Shown here in pieces: positions 34,397-43,336 of a stretch of DNA of 64,000 nt. Under the pieces are notes generated by a model. It was not told the origin of the DNA. It ran no database searches and saw nothing but the letters and a program-made list of their open reading frames with translations. Location of the stretch: assembly GCF_007997005.1 (NCBI RefSeq), contig NZ_VOSL01000024.1, forward strand, positions 1 to 64,000. Reading direction: 5' to 3'. The DNA comes from Lujinxingia vulgaris (GTDB taxonomy: Bacteria; Myxococcota_A; Bradymonadia; Bradymonadales; Bradymonadaceae). Every line of letters starts with the position of its first letter. Within the stretch, counting starts at the first letter, position 1. The position numbers were made by a program, and so were the translations under genes.

Positions 34397-36592
34397 ATGC
34401 GCACCGACACCTCCCGCGTTGCTTTTCTCTCGTTGCTTCTTGCCGGCGTGATCGCGCTGAGCGTGGAGACGCTGGCGCTCACGCTGAGCGAGCCGACCGT
34501 GGCGTTGTGGATGCTGCCGACGCACGTGGGCGTGGTCGGGCCGCTCGTCCTGCTCGGCGCCGCCCTGGGCGTGGTGGTCGCGCGGAGCTGGGGCGGGCTC
34601 TGGAGCGAGCGCAAACCTGAAGCGCTCAACGTGGTCGCCTGGCTCGTGAGCGCGCCGGTGCTGCTTGGCGCCTGGCTGGCCATAACGACCCTTATCAGCC
34701 TGAAGCTCGACGGGCGCATCGCCACCCCCTGGATGGGCGCGCTGCTCGGCGCGCTGCTCTCGGCCTGCGCCGGAGCTGCGATCCTGGCGATGAGCTCGCC
34801 AGGGGTCCTGCTCGTGCGTCGCCTGATCGCCAGGGTGACGAAGCACCCGGTGGGTCGCTTTGTGCTGCGCGCGGAGCTCTGGGTGCCGGCGTTACTGGTC
34901 TGTGGGGCGCTCGTCGCCCTGATCATGCCGCTTATCGGCCCGGGCGCGCTCAAGGTGCTCCCCTGGAGCTATGTGGCGACCGGATGCGCGGGGCTGGCCG
35001 CCCTCCCCCTCTCGTGGAAACTCCTGAACGCACGGCCGGAGCTCAAGACCCCGCTGATGCGCGCGCTCCCCGCCTCGCTTGTGCTGCTGAGCCTCTTTTC
35101 GCCCCTGATGCCGCGGGCAATGGAGCGCGCACGCAGCTCCTTTAGCGACAAGCCCGCAGTCGCCAGCCACCTTTACAGCGCGCTGGCCGGCCCCCTGGAT
35201 TTTGATGGCGACGGCGCGCTCTCGCTCTACGCCGGCGGCGACTGCGCCCCCTTCGACGCCGCCCGCGGCCCCCACCAGGTCGAGACGCCTAACGACGGCA
35301 TCGACCAGAACTGCTCCGGCGCAGACCTTACCTACGATGTGGCCGACTTCGGCCCGGGCCCCAAACGCGTGGCGCCCCCCGAGGGCATCTCGCGCCGCCC
35401 GAACATCATCCTGGTGACCACCGACGCCCTCTCCTTCAAACACACCACCGCCGGCGGCTACGAGCGCGACACCACCCCCAACCTCGCTGCATGGGCCGAG
35501 CGCGCCACTGTTTTTGAGACGGCGTTTTCCAACAGCACCTCCACGCGTCTGTCGATGCCGGGGCTTGTCACCAGCAAAATGAACAGCATGGTGCGCATGA
35601 CCAACCGCCGCGTGCACCCCTACCCCTACGCCACAGACGAGGTCACCCTGGGCACGATGCTGCGCGACGCCGGCTACCGCACCGTGCATATCCCCGGCGA
35701 CCGCTATTTTGTGCGCTGGCGCGGCTACGCCCTGGGTTTTGAAGAGTTTGATACGCAGACCTACAAAAAAGCCGACGATCGCGGCCACACCTCCCCCGCC
35801 CTCACCGAGCGCGCCATCGAGATCATCGAGCAGCACGACGACGAGCGCCCCCTGGCCCTGTGGATCCACTACTACGACCACCACGGCCCCTACGACATCC
35901 CCGAAGGCGCCCGAGTATTCGGTGAGGGCAAGAGCAATATGGAGCGCTTCGAAAGCGAGCTGTGGTTCGCCGACCAGAGCTGGAAAAACCTCTTTGAAGC
36001 CGTTGAGGCCCGCTGGGAGCCGGAGGACTACGTGATGGTCTTCACCTCCGATCACGGCGAAGCTTTTGACAAAAACCATCCCCGCGAGCACCACGACTTC
36101 TCGGTCTACACGCGCCCGACCCACATCCCGCTCATCATCCAGGCCCCCTTCGGCCGCGGCGAGCGCATCGACGGGCTTACCGGCCACATCGACGTGCTGC
36201 CCACCCTGGCCAACCTTCTGGATCTGGAGCCGCAGGAAGACTGGCTCGGAGAGACCCTGGTGCCCGCGCTGGTCGAGGGGCAGTCGCCCCAGAAAGACGT
36301 GATGCACTCGCTCTTCTACATCCCCGAGGCGGCCAAACGCGGCGAGGAGACCTTTAAGATGATCGGCACCCGCACCGACGATCTTTATTACTTCGACGAC
36401 CGCATCCACGGCGTCCGCCGCCTGGTGCGCTGGCGCGAGGATCCGATCGACGCGGTGGATGTTTCGGGGGAGGAGCCGGAGACGGCCGAGATTTTTCGAT
36501 ACATCACCGGCCAGCGTCTGCAGTGGCTGCGCGAGCGCGAAGAGGCGCTGACCGCCTACGCCCCCGACGCTGAGAAGGCCGACGAGGAGTGA
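34397..36592 (+). CDS. Membrane-bound sulfatase-fold enzyme (alkaline-phosphatase superfamily)
   Basis: 731 residues from the ATG at 34397. About seven hydrophobic segments fill residues 10-250. A short insert (about 268-315, DFDGDGALSLYAGGDC, then PNDGIDQNCSGAD) resembles the calcium-binding MopE-type motif. The sulfatase-like domain follows from about 333: RPNIILVTTDALSF, TTPNLAAWAERA, SDHGEAFDKNHPREHHDF, THIPLIIQAPFG. The position of the sulfatase nucleophile reads STSTRLSMPG with no Cys and no C/S-x-P-x-R maturation motif. It is therefore more likely a phospho-transferase such as a lipoteichoic-acid-synthase-like enzyme than a sulfatase. It probably acts on periplasmic glycans or lipids. 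Confidence 0.85.
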   Translation: MRTDTSRVAFLSLLLAGVIALSVETLALTLSEPTVALWMLPTHVGVVGPLVLLGAALGVVVARSWGGLWSERKPEALNVVAWLVSAPVLLGAWLAITTLISLKLDGRIATPWMGALLGALLSACAGAAILAMSSPGVLLVRRLIARVTKHPVGRFVLRAELWVPALLVCGALVALIMPLIGPGALKVLPWSYVATGCAGLAALPLSWKLLNARPELKTPLMRALPASLVLLSLFSPLMPRAMERARSSFSDKPAVASHLYSALAGPLDFDGDGALSLYAGGDCAPFDAARGPHQVETPNDGIDQNCSGADLTYDVADFGPGPKRVAPPEGISRRPNIILVTTDALSFKHTTAGGYERDTTPNLAAWAERATVFETAFSNSTSTRLSMPGLVTSKMNSMVRMTNRRVHPYPYATDEVTLGTMLRDAGYRTVHIPGDRYFVRWRGYALGFEEFDTQTYKKADDRGHTSPALTERAIEIIEQHDDERPLALWIHYYDHHGPYDIPEGARVFGEGKSNMERFESELWFADQSWKNLFEAVEARWEPEDYVMVFTSDHGEAFDKNHPREHHDFSVYTRPTHIPLIIQAPFGRGERIDGLTGHIDVLPTLANLLDLEPQEDWLGETLVPALVEGQSPQKDVMHSLFYIPEAAKRGEETFKMIGTRTDDLYYFDDRIHGVRRLVRWREDPIDAVDVSGEEPETAEIFRYITGQRLQWLREREEALTAYAPDAEKADEE

Positions 36593-36601
36593 AAAAGCGC
36601 G

Positions 36602-37061
36602 CGTCGAGCGTTCTCGCAGCTGAAACTGGCGCGTCGGACCGAACGTCGCGCCTCTCCCCACTTGAAACTGCCGCGTCGGACCGAACGACACGCCTCTCCC
36701 CACTTGAAACTGGTCCATCGGACCGAACGACACGCCTCTCCCCACTTGAAACTGGCCCGTCGGACCGAACGACGCGTCGCTCCCCACTTGAAACAGGCGC
36801 GTCGGAGCAAACGGTACGCCGCTTTCAATCCGAATATGAGGCGTCGGAGCCAACGATACGCCGCTTTCAATCCGAACATGACGCGTCGGACCGAACGACT
36901 CGCCAGTTTCAATCTGAACAAAAGGCCCGGGGGCGGACGACACGACTCTTTTAACCGGCGGATCGCACGTCGGGCGCTCCGATACCCCTCTTTCAATTTG
37001 AAAGAGAGGCGTCGGGCGCTCCGACACACCTGTTTCATTTTAAAACAGAGGCGTCGAAGCG
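36602..37061. repeat. 42-bp tandem array, ten full diverged units
   Basis: Each unit starts with CGTCGG or a variant (36632, 36674, 36716, 36758, 36800, 36842, 36884, 36926, 36968, 37010), with partial units on both sides. Spacing is exactly 42 bases throughout despite many substitutions. Units contain a short palindrome TCGGACCGA and, in the right-hand copies, a second one (CTCTTTCAA/TTGAAAGAG at 36988-37006). Several frames on both strands stay open. One plus-strand frame begins with a GTG overlapping the stop of the sulfatase-fold gene and encodes a 14-residue repeat (ASDRTTRLSPLETG). I see no proof that any frame is translated. Confidence 0.9.
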
Positions 37062-37112
37062 CATAAAGACTGGGCGATCGGGGATTTGAGGGGTTGGATA
37101 TCCAAGAAGCGC

Positions 37113-38438
37113 TCAACTGCTTTTGAGCGCCTCCCGAATATGCTCCAGACTCCAGATACTCGGAGCATCCCCCTTCAGCGAGGCGACCTCCTCCTGGCTG
37201 CGTCCCAGGATGGTGCGCAGCTCCAGCGGGGCGCGCTCCTCGAGGTCTTCGACCACGATCTCGAAGCGTCCCGTATCGAAGGGCTTGCCGCTGGCGCCCT
37301 CCACCTTCACGACCCGCTCGCGCTGGCCGCGGCGCTCAAAGTCCATGGCGCGGTGGATGCAGTAGGGGTTGTTGCCGGTCTTGCCCAGCAGGCTATGCGA
37401 GGTCCAGGAGCAGCCCGCCTTGCACTCCGCCGCGTAGTAGCAGGTGCGACAGTAGCCCCAGAGGTCTTCGACGGTGCGCTCGCGCAGGTACTTGAGCTCC
37501 GGCGTGGTCGCGACCGTCTCGGCGATGCTCAGGTCGCGTACATTGGCGCCGGTATAATGCTGGGTGGGAAGCGAGGGGCAGCCCTTGATCTTGCCGTCCG
37601 CCTCCAGTCCAATCGACCACTTGCCCGCCGAGCAGCCGCTCCAATGCACGCCCTCCTCGCCGCGAAAGCGCAGCAGCTGCTCGTAGGGCCCGAAATACCC
37701 GATGTTGTTTCCCGGATAGAGCCCGATGCCATTGGGTGTGAGTTTGGTGGACTTGAGGTAGGCCAACAGCGGAAAGACCTCCAGCAAGTCGTAGGGTTGC
37801 AGCAGAAGCTCGGGGCGGTCGGCGGCGCGCCCCATCGGCACGGTGAGCTGAATCTGCCAGGCGTTGATGCCGAGTTCCACCAGCACATCCACAAGCGCCG
37901 GGAGCTCCGGTAAGGAGAGGCGATTGATCTGGGTGTTGGCGCCCAGGCGAATCGGTGAGTCGGCGATGCGTTTGGCCGACGCCAGCGCGCTCTCAAAGGC
38001 GCCCTTTCGACCCCGCAACGCGTCGTGGGTCTGCTGCAGCCCGTCGAGCGACACCGAGATGAGCTTGATGCCCGACGCCACGGCCTGCTCCACCCGCTCC
38101 GCGCTCAAATCACGACCGCCGGTGGTCATGCTGCAGACCATGCCCTGGCGGGTGATCTCCGCCGCAATCTCGGGCCAGTCCTCCCGCAAATAGGCTTCAC
38201 CGCCGATCAGCGTGACCTCGCGAATGCCGAGCTTCGCGAGCTGGTCGACGACCTCCAGGCACTCCTTGGTGCTGAGCTCGTCGGGACGCGCTTTGCCGGC
38301 GCGCGAGCCACAGTGTCGGCACCCAAGGTCGCAGGCGAGCGTGATCTCCCAGACGCAGTAGAGGGGGGTGCCGCGCTCCAGATCTTCGGGGGTGACCGCG
38401 CGAGTCGGTCGCCGGACCTGCTGGACTTCACTCCCCAT
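37113..38438 (-). CDS. Radical SAM/SPASM protein, probable peptide- or protein-modifying enzyme
   Basis: 441 residues from ATG 38438; an upstream in-frame extension overlaps the preceding gene and is not credible. The radical SAM cluster motif is C36-x3-C40-x2-C43 (ACDLGCRHCGS), followed by LIGGEAYLREDW. The C-terminal half has a SPASM domain: CSAGKWSIGLEADGKIKGC, then GYCRTCYYAAECKAGCSW and a final Cys in NNPYC, enough for auxiliary iron-sulfur clusters. SPASM enzymes typically modify ribosomally made peptides or act as protein maturases. Its start overlaps the end of the small acidic protein gene by 11 bases, so the two are translationally coupled and that protein is the obvious candidate substrate. 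Confidence 0.88.
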   Translation of the reverse strand: MGSEVQQVRRPTRAVTPEDLERGTPLYCVWEITLACDLGCRHCGSRAGKARPDELSTKECLEVVDQLAKLGIREVTLIGGEAYLREDWPEIAAEITRQGMVCSMTTGGRDLSAERVEQAVASGIKLISVSLDGLQQTHDALRGRKGAFESALASAKRIADSPIRLGANTQINRLSLPELPALVDVLVELGINAWQIQLTVPMGRAADRPELLLQPYDLLEVFPLLAYLKSTKLTPNGIGLYPGNNIGYFGPYEQLLRFRGEEGVHWSGCSAGKWSIGLEADGKIKGCPSLPTQHYTGANVRDLSIAETVATTPELKYLRERTVEDLWGYCRTCYYAAECKAGCSWTSHSLLGKTGNNPYCIHRAMDFERRGQRERVVKVEGASGKPFDTGRFEIVVEDLEERAPLELRTILGRSQEEVASLKGDAPSIWSLEHIREALKSS

Positions 38439-38835
38439 CGTCGATCTCACTGACATCTTCCTCGACATCCGCAATCTCCTCACCCAGCGGAGCACCGTAG
38501 ACATCCTGAGCGACATTATCGTCTGGGGTATCCCATGTATCGCCGGCGTCGCCGACGTCTTCCTGGTCAACGTCTTGCTGCTCGACGTCCGGCGAGGGAT
38601 CCTCAATATCTTCGCCGCCGCAGGCCCCGAGAAGGGTGAGGCTGAGCGCGGACGCCGCAGCAATCCCGGTGGACCGTTGTGCCAGACGCGCGACCGTGCC
38701 ACGCGACTGACGCGACGCTTGCGGTCCAAAGGTGGTGGCGCAGAAGGGGCACTCGGCCTCAGGGGCGTCGCGCTCCACGCGCACGTGCGACATGCACGAA
38801 GGACAGGTGGCCAGAATCGTCAGTTTTTCGTTCAT
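38428..38835 (-). CDS. Small zinc-ribbon protein with lipobox-like segment and acidic tail, candidate substrate of the radical SAM enzyme
   Basis: 135 residues with a strong GGAGGA site. Residues 11-32 hold a zinc ribbon (C11-x2-C14 ... C29-x2-C32). A basic stretch is followed by a hydrophobic segment (57-71) ending in LLGAC (C72), which resembles a lipobox although the n-region would be unusually long. The tail (73-135) is about half Asp, Glu and Gln and carries a single VYGAPLG (Y113-P116). I do not recognise the family. The layout of leader-like N-terminus, Gly-Cys junction, variable tail and a SPASM enzyme immediately downstream fits a modified-peptide precursor or a lipoprotein that is modified before export. 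The role is inferred. Confidence 0.75.
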   Translation of the reverse strand: MNEKLTILATCPSCMSHVRVERDAPEAECPFCATTFGPQASRQSRGTVARLAQRSTGIAAASALSLTLLGACGGEDIEDPSPDVEQQDVDQEDVGDAGDTWDTPDDNVAQDVYGAPLGEEIADVEEDVSEIDDGE

Positions 38836-38953
38836 GGTGGCGCTCCTCCAAAAAGAATTCAGTGAACATCAGAGATCGAGGTGGTCGGTCCCCACGACCG
38901 ACGCGAGGCGTAACCCCACCCGCTCGGGGTCACCGGTGCGTTGCGATGGGAGG

Positions 38954-38983
38954 ACCCTAGAAAGGGGTAGAGGGCAAAAGCAA
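38954..38983 (-). promoter_or_regulatory. Candidate promoter of the radical SAM operon
   Basis: On the minus strand: TTGCTT, 18-base spacer, TAGGGT. The leader of about 110 bases contains a perfect 7-bp hairpin (38884-38890 with 38896-38902). Confidence 0.42.
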
Positions 38984-39030
38984 ATGTTTTATTTGAGGGG
39001 CAGCACAGGGTTGTGACGGAGGCTTCCGCG

Positions 39031-40626
39031 TCAGGAGTCCATGCCCGCATCGCGCCAGCGCTCGACGAGGCGAACGAACTTTTGCTGATCGTTTTTGCTC
39101 ACGCCGGGCTTCATCTGGCTCACGCCCCAGGCACTCCCCGCCGCGATGACGATGGCGAGTGTGGTGGTGGCCAGCGCCTTCTGCCAAACAAGCTCCTGCT
39201 GCCAGCAACGGGCCGCCATCAGCATCGCGGCGAGTAGCGCGATGAAAATGGGAAACATCGTCCACATCGAGGCGGTGCCGAGCGAAAGTGAGAGCACGTT
39301 CTCGCTCATAAAGCCCTCGCGCAGGAGCGGCACGACGATGTCGGGCAGAGGATTCTTAAATTTGGGGGGCAACTCCGGCATCGTGGCCGCCACAAGCTGA
39401 CAGTAGATGACGCCCCACGCCACAAGCGTGAGCGTCAGAATTCGCCCGCCAACATGGCGGCGGCACACAGCAAACCCCACCGCGCTCAAGATCGCCCAGG
39501 CGCCCAGCGAAGGCACCAGCAGGCGCGGACCAAAACCCCAGCCCGCAAACCACATGTTGGCGCTGGAGACGACCGCAAGATAAGCGAGCGCGGTCGCGCT
39601 GAGCAGCAGCGAAAGTGCCGGGCGACGGCGAAAAAGTGCGACCGCGCCGGGGATTGCCAGCAGCACCCAGGGTGACGATGGCAGAAGCCCGCGGTGCATG
39701 CTCAGCGCGATGCCCGAAAAGTACTCCCACTTCGGGAGTGTCACCCCGCCCACACCCTGCGTGTGCAGATCGTTGAGATGGTCGTTGACCAGGTGGTGGT
39801 AGGAGAGCTCCAGCGGGCCCCCGAAGGCCGCGTTGTTATAAACGAGCAGTAGGATGAGCGGACCGAGCGCGCCCAGACCGAACCCCAGCCAGATGGGCCA
39901 TCGCCTCAGGCGAGGCTCAAAGACCACGTAGGCGGAGAGAAGCAGGCAGGCCACCCCGGCCTGAAACTCGATGAGCCCGGCCACTCCGGCGGCAAGCCCC
40001 GCGCCAAAGGCCAGCATCCCACCTCCCGGCTTCGATACACCGCTCTCTGTCCCCCCCCCCTGAAGAATCTCAAGCTGCCAGAGCGCCACCAGCAGCGCCA
40101 CGGCCACGGCGTGGTGACCAAAAAACGCGCCGGCGTAATGAAAGGCCGCGCTCCCCAGCATCCACGCTACGGTCGCAAGTTCGATGCTTCCCGGCGAAAC
40201 CTGCAGCCGCTGCAGAATCCCTCGGAGCGCCACCATCCCCAACGCCGCCAGCGGCAACATCACGCCCAGGCGAAAGAGCATCAGAAGCGACTCAAACTCC
40301 CAGTCGCCCGCCCCGAAGAGCATCGCGATGGCGTAGACCGGCAGCGCCAGAAAGCTCAGCCCGGGCGCCTTATCCGTAAAATGCTGACCCTCGAACGCTG
40401 CGAGATCAAAGACGCGGCCGAAACGCTCCATCGGCACGTCGATGGCCAGCGTGCCTTCGTGCAGCATAGCCCAGGTCAGGTAGATGCGCGTGCGCTCGTT
40501 CGGAGCGCTGACGTCGAGGAAGAGCCAGGCGTAGCCCATGCATAAGAGCACCAACGCGATCATGATCCACGGGCGTCGATCCGACGTGCTGGCAGGTGGT
40601 GTCGTCGGGGATTTCGCGTCGCTCAC
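39031..40626 (-). CDS. Polytopic membrane protein, probable GT-C-type glycosyltransferase
   Basis: 531 residues from GTG 40626, which is preceded by GAGGAGATGAA; the longer upstream frame is not supported. About 11 hydrophobic segments. The first periplasmic loop reads RTRIYLTWAMLHEGTLAIDV, followed by RFGRVFDLAAFEGQHFTDKAPG; the DKAPG motif is typical of family-39/ArnT-like glycosyltransferases that use polyprenyl-phosphate sugars. It is divergent from the second sulfatase-fold gene, so both may serve envelope glycan decoration. Substrate unknown. Confidence 0.82.
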   Translation of the reverse strand: MSDAKSPTTPPASTSDRRPWIMIALVLLCMGYAWLFLDVSAPNERTRIYLTWAMLHEGTLAIDVPMERFGRVFDLAAFEGQHFTDKAPGLSFLALPVYAIAMLFGAGDWEFESLLMLFRLGVMLPLAALGMVALRGILQRLQVSPGSIELATVAWMLGSAAFHYAGAFFGHHAVAVALLVALWQLEILQGGGTESGVSKPGGGMLAFGAGLAAGVAGLIEFQAGVACLLLSAYVVFEPRLRRWPIWLGFGLGALGPLILLLVYNNAAFGGPLELSYHHLVNDHLNDLHTQGVGGVTLPKWEYFSGIALSMHRGLLPSSPWVLLAIPGAVALFRRRPALSLLLSATALAYLAVVSSANMWFAGWGFGPRLLVPSLGAWAILSAVGFAVCRRHVGGRILTLTLVAWGVIYCQLVAATMPELPPKFKNPLPDIVVPLLREGFMSENVLSLSLGTASMWTMFPIFIALLAAMLMAARCWQQELVWQKALATTTLAIVIAAGSAWGVSQMKPGVSKNDQQKFVRLVERWRDAGMDS

Positions 40627-40664
40627 TTCATCTCCTCGGGGTATCTCCGGCTGCGAAGGGCGGG

Positions 40665-40693
40665 AGCGTAGTGGTAGCGAGGGGGTGATGCAA
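40665..40693 (-). promoter_or_regulatory. Candidate promoter for the GT-C-like gene
   Basis: On the minus strand: TTGCAT, 17-base spacer, TACGCT, about 39 bases upstream of the GTG start. Confidence 0.45.
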
Positions 40694-40917
40694 GACGGCC
40701 CAATACACCGGTGGGTGACATCACTTCCATGTGCCAGCCCCAGGGTACGGCCGCTCGGATAACCCATCTCGCGCACGGCCAACCTGGGGCGCATGCCCTC
40801 CTCCCCTTACCCCCTAACGTCCCCAAGGATGCTGGAATTTGGTCGGCATTAGGGCTAAACCTGCGTGGTACGTGCTCGCCACATCTTTATCCCATCTCCC
40901 GCGCCACGATCTGCTCC

Positions 40918-43242
40918 ATGCTGCGACGACTTCAACGCTATCTCGACCCCGCCGGGCTGCGCTTTTTACTCTTCACCGCGCTTCCCCTGCTCCTTCTCTT
41001 GCTGGTCCTCAAGCTCGCCCGCGTCGCCGCGCGCGGCCAGGTTGAGGGCATGCTCGGGGCGGTGGATCTCTTTAAATCCGAGCTGCTCTTTGGGCTGGGG
41101 TTCGCGTTGGTCGGTGTCTCGCTACTGGGTTGGATAAAAAACAGCCGGGCGCGGGCTGGCGTGAGCGCGGGACTCTCGGTGGTCGCTGCGCTCGTGGCGG
41201 GCGTTGACATCATCGCGAACCATTTTTACCTCTCCACCGGCTCCACTCTGGATGCCTCGCTCTTCATGTTCTCGCTGCAAAACTTCAGCGAGACTTGGAA
41301 CGTCATCTCTAGCGAGGTGCCCATCTGGACCCTGGGAGGCCTCTTCATCGCTCTGGGATTTTTTGCTCTGGGACCGGTGCTGCTGGGCCCGCGCTTTTCC
41401 CCCAATGCCCCCCTGGCGAGCGACACCAGCCCGGGCGCGCTTGCTGCCCCGGCGATGTTCGCCAGCGCAGCCTTTCTCATCGCGCTGGCCTGCACCCCGC
41501 CGCTCGCTGAGCCCTACGCCCCCTTTGCGCGGGCCTCGGTGGTAAACCTGGGGCTGAGCGCGCTCGACCTCGGGAGTGATGAGGACGTCGCCATCATTGA
41601 GCGCCCCGACCTCACCCAGGCCTCGCTCACGCTTGCAAACTCCGCCAAGGGTGATGCCCCCAGACATCTCGCATTCATCATTCTGGAATCTACTCGCGCC
41701 CGCTCCACCTCAGTCTACAACCCGGAGCTCAACACAACGCCCTTCCTTGCAGAGCTGGCCGAGAAGAGCCTGGTGGCCGAGCGCGCTTATGCGGTGGTCC
41801 CGCATACCTCCAAGGCGCTCGTCGCAATGCTTTGCGGCATTGAACCCCAACTCAATATGCCGATCACCGAGGCCTTTCCGGGCGCTATTCCCGCCCCCTG
41901 TCTAGCCGACTTACTCCGCGATCAGGGATATGCAACAGCCTTCTTTCAGTCGGCCACCGAGCATTTCGAGGGCCGACGCCAACTCATCGACAATATGGGC
42001 TACGATTATTTTTTACCGGTTGATGAAATGAGCACCCGCGGCTTCGGAAAGGCGAACTACTTTGGCTATGAAGACGACGTCATGCTTGCTCCAAGCGAGT
42101 CCTGGCTTCGTCGCAATTTAGACAGCCCTACCTTCACGACCTATCTGACGCTGACACCCCACCATCACTACGTGATTCCGGATCGTTATGGAAAACACAA
42201 GTTCGACGCAGATAAAGAGCTCAACAAGTACCATAACGCCGTACGCTACGTGGATCACTTTGTGGACAACATCATAAAACAATACAAAGAGCTGGGTCTT
42301 TATGACGACACCCTCTTTGTGGTCGTCGGCGACCATGGGGAGGGCTTTGGGGAGCATGGCCGCCGCCAGCATGACAACGTCATCTACGAAGAAGGCGTGC
42401 GCGTCCCAATGATGCTCTACGCTCCCCACAACCTCGAACTCGCAGGTCGCATAGAAGAACCAATAAGTCATATTGACCTTTTGCCAACCCTGGTCAATCT
42501 GCTCGGTTTCGACCTCTCAAAACGGTTTCCCGGGTTTGATATTCGCGAGATTCCCGAAAACCGCGCGGTGTTTGCTCAGTGCTGGTACGAGCGCCGCTGC
42601 ATGGCCAGCATCCGAGGCGATGACAAATACATCCATCACTTCGGCACTCAGCCCGATGAGCGCTTCAACCTCAACGACGACCCCCTCGAAGAGCGTTCCG
42701 TGATTAACCTTCATGACGATAATCATGTCCGCGTTAGGGAGTTAGTCACGTGGCGCGCCTCGGTTAACGCCTGGCATGAACACGAGAACGCGATATTGCT
42801 CGACAAAGTCGTTTACGACGAGCTTCCCCCTATCGCCAATCAGGTGAACGTGAAGTTAGGTGACTTTGCGCGCATCCGTGGTTTCGACGTCTCCACGGAT
42901 GTGATGCGACCGGGGGAAAACGTCACCTTTACGTATGTGTTTGAGGCCCTCTCGGAGATCCCAGAAGGCTGGGGACTCTTTGTGCACGCCGAAGGGCCGG
43001 GCCGCACGAAATTCCTCGACCATGTCACCGCCAGCGGTTTGTATCCGTTGCAGGTATGGAAGCCCGGGGATCTCGTCGTCGATCAGCACTCCTTCGTGGT
43101 GCCCGGACACTGGAAGGATGGCGAGTTCAATCTGCGCATCGGCATCTACCACCGTAAGAAAGGTCGAGTGGAGGTGAGCGGTGATGTGCCCATCACCGAC
43201 GATAAGCGCGCTACCCTCATCACCTTGCCGGTCGAGCGCTGA
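40918..43242 (+). CDS. Membrane-bound LTA-synthase-like phospho- or sulfo-hydrolase/transferase
   Basis: 774 residues from the ATG at 40918. Five or so N-terminal membrane segments (18-200) are followed by an alkaline-phosphatase-superfamily domain (about 249-560): AFIILESTRARSTSVYN, NTTPFLAELA, PHTSKALVAMLCG, DDTLFVVVGDHGEGFGEHGR. The Thr in HTSKA is where LtaS-type enzymes carry their nucleophile, which favours phosphoglycerol- or phosphoethanolamine-type transfer over sulfatase activity. A C-terminal beta-sandwich (about 645-770, FTYVFEALSEIPEGWGLFVH) resembles carbohydrate-binding accessory domains. Some codons here are more AT-rich than in neighbours (42000-42800). Confidence 0.85.
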   Translation: MLRRLQRYLDPAGLRFLLFTALPLLLLLLVLKLARVAARGQVEGMLGAVDLFKSELLFGLGFALVGVSLLGWIKNSRARAGVSAGLSVVAALVAGVDIIANHFYLSTGSTLDASLFMFSLQNFSETWNVISSEVPIWTLGGLFIALGFFALGPVLLGPRFSPNAPLASDTSPGALAAPAMFASAAFLIALACTPPLAEPYAPFARASVVNLGLSALDLGSDEDVAIIERPDLTQASLTLANSAKGDAPRHLAFIILESTRARSTSVYNPELNTTPFLAELAEKSLVAERAYAVVPHTSKALVAMLCGIEPQLNMPITEAFPGAIPAPCLADLLRDQGYATAFFQSATEHFEGRRQLIDNMGYDYFLPVDEMSTRGFGKANYFGYEDDVMLAPSESWLRRNLDSPTFTTYLTLTPHHHYVIPDRYGKHKFDADKELNKYHNAVRYVDHFVDNIIKQYKELGLYDDTLFVVVGDHGEGFGEHGRRQHDNVIYEEGVRVPMMLYAPHNLELAGRIEEPISHIDLLPTLVNLLGFDLSKRFPGFDIREIPENRAVFAQCWYERRCMASIRGDDKYIHHFGTQPDERFNLNDDPLEERSVINLHDDNHVRVRELVTWRASVNAWHEHENAILLDKVVYDELPPIANQVNVKLGDFARIRGFDVSTDVMRPGENVTFTYVFEALSEIPEGWGLFVHAEGPGRTKFLDHVTASGLYPLQVWKPGDLVVDQHSFVVPGHWKDGEFNLRIGIYHRKKGRVEVSGDVPITDDKRATLITLPVER

Positions 43243-43258
43243 CGGGTGCGCCGTCCCC

Positions 43259-43287
43259 TTGCATCGCACCTGCGCGCTTGCTAGCAG
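43259..43287 (+). promoter_or_regulatory. Candidate promoter for the PQQ-like lipoprotein gene
   Basis: TTGCAT, 17-base spacer, TAGCAG, about 50 bases upstream of the start. Confidence 0.42.
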
Positions 43288-43336
43288 AAGCCCCGTGACT
43301 TCCCACACCTGCACTCCCCCTCCCTACGAGGCTTTT

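Noticed and set aside
34892-37027. 711-codon minus-strand open frame across the 42-bp array and the sulfatase-fold gene
   Set aside because: It is antisense to a clearly conserved enzyme for most of its length; the open frame comes from GC-rich codon bias. Only the array part could be of interest.
36602-37061. CRISPR array
   Set aside because: Units are contiguous and similar along their whole length, with no unique spacers, and no cas genes are present.
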